A DNA stretch of 14,189 bases from Methylacidiphilum caldifontis (GTDB lineage Bacteria; Verrucomicrobiota; Verrucomicrobiia; Methylacidiphilales; CAMAQI01). Both the position numbers and the translations under genes were made by a program. The stretch lies in contig CAMAQI010000045.1 in the NCBI GenBank assembly GCA_945860255.1, positions 1-14,189 on the forward strand, written 5' to 3'. The notes beneath the pieces were generated by a model. That model was not told the DNA's origin. It was given only the letters and a program-made list of their open reading frames with translations, and ran no database searches. Every line of letters starts with the position of its first letter. Positions within the stretch are counted from its first letter, which is position 1. Positions 7,430-13,670 of the stretch are shown here, one piece after another.

Positions 7430-7465
7430 TGTTTATCTGTTTTAGGAAGTTTGCTTCACGAGGAG
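7430..7465 (+). repeat. 36-base dispersed repeat, copy A
   Basis: A block containing TGTTTTAGGAAG, then CTTCAC and AGGAG, starts 5 bases after the right end of the family A palindrome. It recurs at 12762-12797 with 4 differences in 36 positions. In both places it follows a palindromic element on the same strand, so it may be the right-hand part of one composite repeat. Confidence 0.7.
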
Positions 7466-7490
7466 AGTTTATTCAGGCGTTTTTAAGATG

Positions 7491-7495
7491 AAGGA
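7491..7495 (+). promoter_or_regulatory. Ribosome binding site of xylB
   Basis: AAGGA lies 8 bases before ATG 7504 and supports that start, which gives the canonical N-terminus MITLGIDCGT. Confidence 0.65.
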
Positions 7496-7503
7496 AAATA
7501 TTT

Positions 7504-8967
7504 ATGATCACCCTTGGAATTGACTGCGGAACGCAAAGCACAAAGACAATCGCTCTGGATGGCGAAACGGGGGCGATTTTAGCTTCAGCGAGTAAATCGT
7601 ATGGATTGATTTCGGGTCTTCCGGCCGGACATCTGGAGCAAGATCCTCAAGAGTGGATCGTGGCACTCGATGAGACCGTTGAAAAGGTTTTGAACGCTCT
7701 TGGCACTCGTCGTCAAGAAGTGGTCGGGATCGGGATCTCGGGACAGCAACACGGGTTTGTTCCGCTTGATCTTGACGGGAAGGTCATTCGCCCTGCGAAG
7801 CTTTGGTGTGATACCTCGACGACTTCGCAATGTGATGAGATACGGAGCCATTTCGGAGGCCGAGAGAAACTCATCGCACTGATTGGCAATGATATGTTGC
7901 CCGGCTTTACCGCGCCGAAAATTCTTTGGATGAAGCAGAATGAGCCGGAAAACTTTAAAAAGCTTCATCGAGTCCTTCTGCCTCACGATTTCCTGAATTT
8001 CTCTCTTACAGGAGAAATGAGGATGGAGTATGGGGATGCCTCCGGAACTGCCTTGTTAGAGATTAAAAGCAAGCGTTGGTCTCAGGAGCTTTGCGATTTT
8101 ATTGACCCCTCTCTTTACTCTCAACTTCCCCCATTGCAATCGTCCAAACTTGCCTCGGGAACACTTCTTCCTCAATGGCTCAAAAAATGGGGGCTTAACC
8201 ACCCTGTCACCCTGAGTGCGGGGGGCGGCGATAACATGATGGGGGCGATCGGTACGGGAAATATTGCCGATGGCGTGGTGACCGCAAGTCTCGGAACTTC
8301 CGGAACGATCTACGCTTTTAGCAGCAAGCCGGTGATCGATCCGCAAGGAGAAATCGCCGCCTTTTGTGACAGCACCGAGGGATGGCTCCCATTGCTTTGT
8401 ACGATGAATGTCACTGTGGCGACTGAAGCCGTTGCAAAAATGTTTCAGTGGAATCATCAGCAACTATCGGCGGCGATTGAATCGGTTCCTCCAGGTGCTG
8501 ATGGGCTTCTTTTCTTGCCCTATCTTCAAGGGGAGCGAACACCGAACCTTCCACAGGCATCGGGGACTTTTCACGGTTTAAATTTAAATAACATGAGCCA
8601 AGCTCATCTTGCGCGAGCGACCATGGAGGGAGTTACACTTGGAATGGCTTATGGACTTCGCCGGATGAAGTCGCTCGGAATCAATCCCCAGGAGATCCGA
8701 CTAACAGGGGGGGGAAGCAAGAGTGCGGTTTGGCGTCAAATTTGTGCCGATATTTTCAATTGTCCAGTGGTTGCGCTTGAAAGTGCAGAAGGAGCGGCGT
8801 TAGGGGGTGCGATCCAATCTCTTTCCCTTTGTATCAATCAGCCGATCTCGGTCCTTTGCGAAAAATTAGTCAGGCTCGATGAATCAACTCGGGCATTTCC
8901 CAAAAATGTCGCTGCTTATGAAGGGCGTTTAGATCAAATAATTTCACTTACTCAGGATATTTATTGA
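7504..8967 (+). CDS. xylB: Xylulokinase
   Basis: FGGY-family carbohydrate kinase that phosphorylates D-xylulose to xylulose 5-phosphate, the step after XylA. At 487 residues it is full length. The N-terminal ATP-binding loop is LGIDCGTQSTK (4-14). GISGQQHGFVPLD (77-89) is the sugar-binding segment found in xylulokinases. GGGDNMMGAIGTG (240-252) carries the catalytic Asp (D243). ASLGTSGT (261-268), EGVTLGMAYGL and LTGGGSKSAVWRQICADIF are the FGGY C-terminal signatures. Order and direction after xylA suggest one operon, although the 295-base gap with a strong palindrome could lower readthrough. A broken sulfatase gene starts 11 bases downstream. Confidence 0.95.
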   Translation: MITLGIDCGTQSTKTIALDGETGAILASASKSYGLISGLPAGHLEQDPQEWIVALDETVEKVLNALGTRRQEVVGIGISGQQHGFVPLDLDGKVIRPAKLWCDTSTTSQCDEIRSHFGGREKLIALIGNDMLPGFTAPKILWMKQNEPENFKKLHRVLLPHDFLNFSLTGEMRMEYGDASGTALLEIKSKRWSQELCDFIDPSLYSQLPPLQSSKLASGTLLPQWLKKWGLNHPVTLSAGGGDNMMGAIGTGNIADGVVTASLGTSGTIYAFSSKPVIDPQGEIAAFCDSTEGWLPLLCTMNVTVATEAVAKMFQWNHQQLSAAIESVPPGADGLLFLPYLQGERTPNLPQASGTFHGLNLNNMSQAHLARATMEGVTLGMAYGLRRMKSLGINPQEIRLTGGGSKSAVWRQICADIFNCPVVALESAEGAALGGAIQSLSLCINQPISVLCEKLVRLDESTRAFPKNVAAYEGRLDQIISLTQDIY

Positions 8968-8978
8968 ATTAATATAAT

Positions 8979-10349
8979 ATGAAAAATACACTTCATTTTT
9001 TTATGTCAAAATTACTCTTCGCAGTGCTCTTGTTTTTTAATCTTTTTTTCCAAACTCCTAGGCTTGACGCAAATGAGCTAACGCCTCAGCAAAATCAAAA
9101 ACTTAATGTTTTATTGATCATTAGTGATGATCAAGGATATGGTGATTTTGGGTTTACGGGAAATAGCAACGTTAAAACGCCTCATCTGGATCAGCTCTCC
9201 AACACGAACGGCATTATTTACAGGGCACAGTCATCTGTGGTCAGGGGTTTTGGGGGTACCTCCGCTAGCCTGGATACGGTCTGATGAAAAGTTTATTTCG
9301 CAGTATTTTAAGGAAGCGGGCTATCGAACTTATCTTTTTGGGAAAGAAGACGGTCATCATGTACCTGGAAAAAATTAAAAGATTTAGGATATGATCGCTA
9401 TGAGATTGTTCGTGGCTATCAGCACTTAGATGCTCGGATAGAAAGCGAAAAAAATTTTTATCAAAACCAAGGGTGGACCAATGAGTATCTGTGCCGACAA
9501 GCGAGCGAAGCCATTTCAGTAGAATCGGGACAACCTTTCTTTGTTAATCTTCCTTTGATCATTCCCCATCTTCCATGGATTTGTGATTCTCAGTATAGCT
9601 TGCCCTTTGAGCAAAAGGGATATTCAAAGGAATTGAGTGCGTTATTTGGAAGCATTGAAGAAATGGATAAAGGAATTGGGCAGGTTTTAAAGGCCTTGAA
9701 GGACTCAGGAAAAGAGGCGAATACGTTGGTCGTTTTCTTAAGTGATAATGGAGCTAGCAATAAAAAATTAGATGAAAAATCCATAGAAATTCGAAATCCC
9801 ATGAATCTTCGAGGGCAAAAAGCCAGTGTTTGGGAAAATGGAATACGGGTTCCCCTATTGATACGATACCCTAGCAAAGTGGCTATAGGAGAACGTCAGG
9901 ACTTCGTTATGGTTGAGGATTTAATGCCTACGATACTCGATTTTTGCTCGATATCATTTTCTCCAAAAACTCCTCCTTCCGAGACAGGGATCAGTATCAA
10001 AAAAAATCTCACTAATTCAGTGCCATTGCCTTTAGATCGCGAGGCTTTACGAATGGCAATTTCGGGGAAAGGATCTCCGACTGCAAAAGTAGGTGTAGCC
10101 CCCACTCTAGAGTCGCTTTCTTTTGAAAATATGCACCTCACTCTTCGGGGGGCGTCCTATAAGTTGCACTCTCTTCCCATAGGAGAAAAGGAATTGTACG
10201 ATATTCAAAAAGATCCTTCGGAGTCAAATAACATTATAAAAGATTTCCCTGAAATTGCGTTACAAATGGAACAGAGACTACGTGATCGCTGGGAAAAATT
10301 ACTACAAGTGCTTGAGAGTGGCGACTTAGTCCCCCACTCAAGTAAATAA
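8979..10349 (+). pseudogene. Exported S1-type sulfatase, frameshifted
   Basis: Sulfatase homologue broken into three reading segments. Segment 1 (8979 to about 9195) has a signal peptide (hydrophobic KLLFAVLLFFNLFF, likely cleavage near LDA-NE) and the metal-binding IISDDQGYGDFG, ending KTPHLDQL. Segment 2 (about 9193-9368) lies in another frame: SSPTRTALFTG is the formylglycine motif region, then FKEAGYRTYLFGK. Segment 3 (about 9367-10349) returns to the first frame, with FVNLPLIIPHLPW, VVFLSDNGA, LRGQKASVWENGIRVPLL and ELYDIQKDPSESNN. Between segments 1 and 2 roughly 20 residues that normally separate LDQL from the active-site motif are missing. The second change coincides with an A6 run at 9369-9374, where one extra A would restore the frame. 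Ser stands at the Cys/Ser formylglycine position. It starts 11 bases after xylB with no visible Shine-Dalgarno. Confidence 0.85.
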
Positions 10350-10527
10350 TTTTGATTTGGATTATGCCTATCGAATTTATCAAGGTCCCTTACAAAATCA
10401 ACACTTTGTAGTTTTTTGCAAGTTTTCAACTGCCGAATTTAGCTATGATGAATTTCGTACGAAAGATTTACGACCTTTAAGTCGATTTCATTTACCTCCG
10501 ACTTTACTTTATTCGTTTTCGACATAG
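10330..10527 (+). pseudogene. Open frame without ATG or GTG start, possible gene remnant
   Basis: After an in-frame TAG at 10327, this frame stays open for 65 codons to TAG 10525. From 10351 the translation FDLDYAYRIYQGPLQNQHF and onward, with many aromatic residues, looks protein-like. It has no ATG or GTG; TTG 10357 is the only conventional start and lacks a Shine-Dalgarno. It overlaps the last 20 bases of the sulfatase. I do not recognise the family. It may be the tail of a lost gene, a 3' fragment joined by deletion, or chance. Confidence 0.3.
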
Positions 10528-10535
10528 CTTTGGTG

Positions 10536-11540
10536 ATGGATCCTCTGACTCATGCGGTGACCGGTGCAACGATTGCTCTATTGATTTCAAAGCCGCAACA
10601 AAAGAAATGGGCCCTTTTTTGTGGAATTCTTGCCGCAACGATTCCAGATCTCGACGTTCTCATTCGTTCGAAAGAAAATCCCCTCTTAACCATTCAATAT
10701 CATCGTCATTTTACTCATTCCCTATTTTTTGTTCCGATCGGCGCCTTGATCGCCTCTTGGATTGTTCGCTTCTTTGCACGACAGAAAATAATGTGGAAAG
10801 AGCTCTACCGATACAGTTTTTTTGCCTATCTCACCCATCCCCTCTTAGATGCCGCAACGAGTTATGGTACCCATTTACTCTGGCCCCTCACCAACGATCG
10901 AGTCGCTTGGAGTATTGTTCCGATCGTCGATCCGATTCCGACCCTCACATTGTTAATCGGGGTGATCGTCGGCTTGATCGCACAGCGTAAAACGATTCTT
11001 ATTGTGAGTGCGACGGCCTTTCTCTTTTATTTATTATTAGGAGCGATCCAGAAAAATGCCGTTGAAGATTCGCTGAGAGAATTGGCGGCCTCACGAGGGC
11101 ATTCCTTGGTCAAGTATGATGTGAAGCCCTCCGTTCTGCAAATCGTTGTCTGGAGAACTGTCTACATTGATCAGGAGATAATTTATGTCGATGCCTTTCA
11201 TAAAGTTCCCTTTCGCAAAGCCGTCCATTATGAAGGAGGAAAACTCCCCCAATATCGTTATCAAAATGAAAAGCGAGTTCCTGCGGATTCCGTTGCTTTC
11301 GATGATTTAAAAAAGTTCACCTTTTTCTCAGACGACTATGTCGCCGTAAGCCCAGTGGATGAGAAGTTCATTGGAGATATTCGGTTCTCCCTTTTGCCGC
11401 ATCGAACGGAACCGCTTTGGGGGGTTGAAATTGATCTGGCGAACCCAGAACGGCATCTCTCATTTGAGAATCGGCGTCAAATGCAGTCAAATACTTGGGA
11501 GATCTTTCGGAAAATGGTCTGCGGCGTACCGATCGATTAG
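10536..11540 (+). CDS. YdjM-type membrane-bound metal-dependent hydrolase (DUF457 family)
   Basis: Integral membrane protein of the LexA-binding inner-membrane YdjM family (Pfam DUF457), annotated as putative metal-dependent hydrolases; the substrate is unknown. From ATG 10536 the product has 334 residues. MDPLTHAVTGA (1-11), PDLD (37-40), YHRHFTHS (55-62) and HPLLDAATSYGTH (101-113) carry the His/Asp residues expected to bind metal. Hydrophobic segments lie at about 24-36, 63-80, 93-105, 134-149 and 152-170. The C-terminal half is soluble with a beta-rich look and is the more variable part. TTG 10530 and GTG 10533 are in-frame alternatives, but the family normally begins with MDPLTH. No strong Shine-Dalgarno is visible. 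Confidence 0.82.
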   Translation: MDPLTHAVTGATIALLISKPQQKKWALFCGILAATIPDLDVLIRSKENPLLTIQYHRHFTHSLFFVPIGALIASWIVRFFARQKIMWKELYRYSFFAYLTHPLLDAATSYGTHLLWPLTNDRVAWSIVPIVDPIPTLTLLIGVIVGLIAQRKTILIVSATAFLFYLLLGAIQKNAVEDSLRELAASRGHSLVKYDVKPSVLQIVVWRTVYIDQEIIYVDAFHKVPFRKAVHYEGGKLPQYRYQNEKRVPADSVAFDDLKKFTFFSDDYVAVSPVDEKFIGDIRFSLLPHRTEPLWGVEIDLANPERHLSFENRRQMQSNTWEIFRKMVCGVPID

Positions 11541-11555
11541 AACTCACTAAGAAAA

Positions 11556-11676
11556 TTAGCCGCAAAAGAACGCAGAGAACACAAAAAATTGAAACTCAAG
11601 AAATCTTTTTTTCGGAGCAAAATTGAACCTGAATTGTTTTTTTATTTTTGAGTTCTTTGCGTTCTTTTGCGGCTAA
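11556..11676. repeat. Large hairpin repeat, family B, between convergent genes
   Basis: The left arm 11556-11587 starts TTAGCCGCAAAAGAACGCAG. The right arm 11645-11676 ends GAACGCAAAAGAACCG-like in inverse, reading TTCTTTTGCGGCTAA on the plus strand. The arms pair at 30 of 32 positions around a 57-base AT-rich loop. The element lies in the 206-base gap between the YdjM-type gene (+) and queH (-), where a hairpin could serve as a bidirectional terminator. It shares a GCAAAG-rich style with family A but is a different sequence. The remainder of the gap (11677-11746) shows nothing recognisable. Confidence 0.82.
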
Positions 11677-11746
11677 ATTCTCTGTTTTTAGATTCAAATA
11701 GATTTCATTATTCCAATGGAAAATAGGAAGGCGCTTTTATTTGGAG

Positions 11747-12457
11747 CTAACCGCAAGAACCGAGGTCATCGTCGTTCACGCCGTAAAACTTTTCGCCGAT
11801 TTTTATTTTCTCTCGGCCTTTGGACTCTCGCCAGGAGTTCGTATCGCGAAGGGAGTAGATACAGCCGCAATACTCCTGCTGATAAAACTGTTCCTCTTTG
11901 GAGATCTCGATCATCCGCGCAGAGCCGCCCTCTTTTCTCCAGTTATAGGTCCAGTAATGCATCTCCGGATAACGAGCGACAGCACGCTGTCCGCAATCAT
12001 TGATCTGATCCATATTTTTCCAGCGGGAAATTCCTAAGCAGCTCGTGATGACATTAAATCCATGCTCGGCGGCATAGAGAGCGGTGCGTTCAAACCGCAT
12101 ATCAAAACAGGCGGTACATCTCGCCCCCCGTTCCGGCTCCCATTCTAATCCTTTGACCCGTTGAAACCAATTTTCGAGATCGTAATCGGCATCGATAAAC
12201 TCAATTCCGGATTTTTCCGCAAAGCGAATGTTTTCCAGTTTTCGCAGTTCATACTCTTTTCGCGGATGGATGTTCGGATTATAAAAGAAAATCGAGTAGC
12301 GAATTCCCGATGCGGCGATCGCCTCCATCACCTCACCCGAACAAGGGGCGCAACAGGAGTGGAGCAGGACCTTGTCATGACCTGCTGGTTTTTCGAGGAT
12401 GGGGCGTTCGTAGGGCTTCACAAAACTCAAACTGGCAAAAAGGAACCGTGTCTCCAA
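11747..12457 (-). CDS. queH: Epoxyqueuosine reductase QueH
   Basis: Last-step enzyme of queuosine tRNA modification, reducing epoxyqueuosine to queuosine; non-homologous to the cobalamin-dependent QueG. Features are LLHSCCAPCSGEV (31-43, Cys35, 36 and 39), GARCTACFDMRFERTA (111-126, Cys114 and 117), TSCLGISRWKNMDQIN (138-153) and EYCGCIYSLRD (195-205, Cys197 and 199). These are the iron-sulfur ligands and signatures of the family. No ATG precedes the core: the frame opens after a TAA and offers TTG 12457 (236 residues), a TTG nine codons in, or GTG 12421, which gives a protein starting just before KPYERP. GTG 12421 fits the usual family N-terminus; neither has a clear Shine-Dalgarno. Product call is safe, start is not. 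Confidence 0.9.
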   Translation of the reverse strand: METRFLFASLSFVKPYERPILEKPAGHDKVLLHSCCAPCSGEVMEAIAASGIRYSIFFYNPNIHPRKEYELRKLENIRFAEKSGIEFIDADYDLENWFQRVKGLEWEPERGARCTACFDMRFERTALYAAEHGFNVITSCLGISRWKNMDQINDCGQRAVARYPEMHYWTYNWRKEGGSARMIEISKEEQFYQQEYCGCIYSLRDTNSWRESKGREKIKIGEKFYGVNDDDLGSCG

Positions 12458-12461
12458 GCAG

Positions 12462-12497
12462 AAAAAAAGCCCTTTTGCTTAGGGGAAGAGGCTTTTT
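12462..12497. terminator. Terminator-like hairpin upstream of queH
   Basis: AAAAAGCC (12464-12471) pairs with GGCTTTTT (12490-12497), and CTTTT (12472-12476) can pair further with GGAAG. On the minus strand the stem is followed by seven T residues just before the queH start; on the plus strand it is followed by five. It could end a minus-strand transcript coming from exbD, act as a leader attenuator for queH, or be the end of a mobile repeat. Confidence 0.5.
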
Positions 12498-12572
12498 AAT
12501 CGAATTCTTGAAATAGGAATCGATGATGAGCGATCCCGCTCGTGCGCATAGACGTCAACTGAAGAAATATTC

Positions 12573-12594
12573 AAAGACAATTTTTCACACAAAG
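12573..12594 (+). repeat. Degenerate left end of family A palindrome, copy 3
   Basis: AAAGACAATTTTTCACACAA (12573-12592) matches the left end of copy 1 at 2969-2990 with 4 differences in 22 positions. The family A body does not follow. Instead a short hairpin and another palindrome come next. Confidence 0.5.
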
Positions 12595-12600
12595 CAACTG

Positions 12601-12617
12601 TCCCCATGGAATGGGGA
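12601..12617. repeat. Short perfect hairpin
   Basis: TCCCCAT-GGA-ATGGGGA is a 7-base-pair perfect stem with a three-base loop. It stands between the family A-like left end and the family C palindrome; no T-tract follows, so it is not an obvious terminator. Confidence 0.55.
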
Positions 12618-12638
12618 ATGGCAAAGGAGTGAAGCGGA

Positions 12639-12730
12639 TTTTTTGCATCGATATTCAGGATGTTCAGGATAAAGACCAAAGAAAATAATTTTTGAATTTA
12701 TCCTCCCCATCCTCCCTATCGATGCAAAAA
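12639..12730. repeat. Palindromic repeat, family C, built of 9-base units
   Basis: The left arm (12639-12673) contains TTTTTGCATCGATA, then TTCAGGATG and TTCAGGATA. The right arm (12697-12730), read inversely, has the same 14 bases, then GGGAGGATG and GGGAGGATA. The arms match at 28 of 34 positions, and all six differences are TTC against GGG in the two 9-base units. The loop of 23 bases is AT-rich. It resembles the CAGGAT-type repeats seen scattered in many bacterial genomes (from memory, not searched). Confidence 0.8.
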
Positions 12731-12761
12731 TTGCCTTTTTCATAACGATCTGATGGTAGGT

Positions 12762-12797
12762 TGTTTATATGTTTTAGGAAGCTTACTTCACTAGGAG
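12762..12797 (+). repeat. 36-base dispersed repeat, copy B
   Basis: Second copy of the block at 7430-7465, with 4 differences in 36 positions, again after a palindrome and on the same strand. It continues into CCACGAAAACACAAAG, which also has the look of a degenerate repeat. The rest to 12864 shows no recognisable gene. Confidence 0.7.
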
Positions 12798-12864
12798 CCA
12801 CGAAAACACAAAGTTGGATTCAAATCTCGGCTTCATTAAAAAACAGAAAAACCCTCAAAAAGCA

Positions 12865-12946
12865 TCACAAGGAGTTGGTGGGAGGAATATTTGCGAATGA
12901 TTTTAGAAATAACGAAGGAGTCAAAAAACAGCCCCCCTCCTTGTGA
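12865..12946 (-). terminator. Possible exbD terminator with long loop
   Basis: On the minus strand TCACAAGGAG (12946-12937) follows directly on the exbD stop and is repeated as its exact inverse CTCCTTGTGA (12874-12865), followed by TGC and five T residues. The 62-base loop is longer than in a standard intrinsic terminator, so another role for this perfect 10-bp inverted repeat is possible. Confidence 0.4.
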
Positions 12947-13357
12947 TTAGGGCTCATTATGGACTAAGCCGACTTTGGTGATTTGAGAGCGTTTGAGGGA
13001 GTCGAGAACGACGATGACCCGTTGGTAGGCGATATCTCGATCGGCACGGACGGCGATCGTCAAATCGGGATGAGTGGCCTTTAAGTTTTGGAGAACGCGA
13101 TCGAGCTGAGAGTCGGCGACCGCCTCCTTTTCAACATAGATCTGCCCTTTGGGGTTGATGGAGATGGTTTTTAGATTTTGAGCCTCGACAGATCCCTTTC
13201 CCGGAGTGGCGATCGGGAGATTCACATCGATCGAATTTTCGAGAAGAGGGGTGGTGATGATAAAAATGATCAAGAGAACGAAGGCAAGATCGAGGAGAGG
13301 GGTAATGTTGAGTTCCGCCATTCCGGTATGCGCAGATCGTTGAGTGAAGCGTTTCAT
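12947..13357 (-). CDS. exbD: ExbD/TolR-family biopolymer transport protein
   Basis: Inner-membrane component of a proton-driven energy-transducing complex (ExbB-ExbD-TonB or TolQ-TolR type). The 136-residue protein has a short cytoplasmic start ending AELNITPLLD, one transmembrane helix at about 20-40 (LLDLAFVLLIIFIITTPLL) with the conserved Asp23 that takes part in proton flow, and a periplasmic domain with LPIATPGKG, ISINPKGQIYVEKEAV and IAVRADRDIAYQRVIVVLD. All family landmarks are present. An ExbB/TolQ gene usually lies directly upstream; here the upstream DNA is a divergent gene of another kind and downstream is queH, so this ExbD is unpaired within the window. ATG 13357 fits the family start; the Shine-Dalgarno is weak. 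Confidence 0.88.
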   Translation of the reverse strand: MKRFTQRSAHTGMAELNITPLLDLAFVLLIIFIITTPLLENSIDVNLPIATPGKGSVEAQNLKTISINPKGQIYVEKEAVADSQLDRVLQNLKATHPDLTIAVRADRDIAYQRVIVVLDSLKRSQITKVGLVHNEP

Positions 13358-13445
13358 AGGTCTTAAGAAGCGGAGCTTAACGTGATGGGAGAAAAATAAA
13401 AGTTTTTATCTTCCTCTTTTTAGAAAGGAGAGAGATAGTTCTGTC
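13358..13445. promoter_or_regulatory. Divergent promoter region, exbD and small gene
   Basis: Eighty-eight bases between two divergent starts. A TTAAG/CTTAA inverted repeat lies at 13363-13380. AAGGAG (13425-13430) on the plus strand is 15 bases from ATG 13446, longer than the usual spacing. No clear -10/-35 pair could be chosen. Confidence 0.35.
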
Positions 13446-13670
13446 ATGAGTATTCCTTGGATGACCGTAAAGCGAACAAATGGACAGACCTTTTATTTTA
13501 ATATGAATCAAGTCGGATCGGTTTATGAAAATCCGGCCGATGCCGAGGTTTTTGTTTATGGAAACGGATGGGAGCGAAAGTTTCGATCAGAGGAGGTGGC
13601 GGAGTTTATTCAGACGATTAAAGCGCAGGCCGCAATCGCTCAGGAGGGACTTTCCTCCCCTCAATCATGA
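13446..13670 (+). CDS. Small conserved-looking protein of unknown function
   Basis: A 74-residue protein that I cannot assign. It has no signal peptide or membrane segment. The body TVKRTNGQTFYFNMNQVGSV (7-26), then DAEVFVYGNGWERKF and EEVAEFIQTI, suggests a small beta-strand domain ending in a helix. The plan (R-x-NG-x-x-F, then strands, then a helix) recalls the flagellar FlbD-type small proteins, but there is no flagellar context and the resemblance is weak. Its last four bases, ATGA, overlap the start of the TSUP gene, so the two are probably translationally coupled. ATG 13446 gives MSIPWMTVKR; the second ATG (Met6) is an alternative start. Confidence 0.65.
   Translation: MSIPWMTVKRTNGQTFYFNMNQVGSVYENPADAEVFVYGNGWERKFRSEEVAEFIQTIKAQAAIAQEGLSSPQS

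Noticed and set aside
9124..9378. Separate 84-codon gene overlapping the sulfatase
   Set aside because: Its translation from about 9193 is the middle of the sulfatase (SPTRTALFTG, AGYRTYLFGK), so it is a segment of the broken gene and not a gene of its own.
11741..12037. Plus-strand open frame with hydrophobic stretches
   Set aside because: It is antisense to queH, whose Cys motifs are unmistakable.
12458..12500. preQ1 riboswitch in the queH leader
   Set aside because: Only a simple terminator-like stem is visible; I could not find the short C-rich loop and A-rich tail of known preQ1 classes.
12573..12797. CRISPR array from repeated short units
   Set aside because: The units are inverted rather than evenly spaced direct repeats, there are no spacers of constant length, and no cas genes are near.
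12761..12946. Plus-strand 61-codon open frame
   Set aside because: It begins inside the 36-base repeat, runs through repeat-like and inverted-repeat DNA, and has no ribosome site or protein-like pattern.
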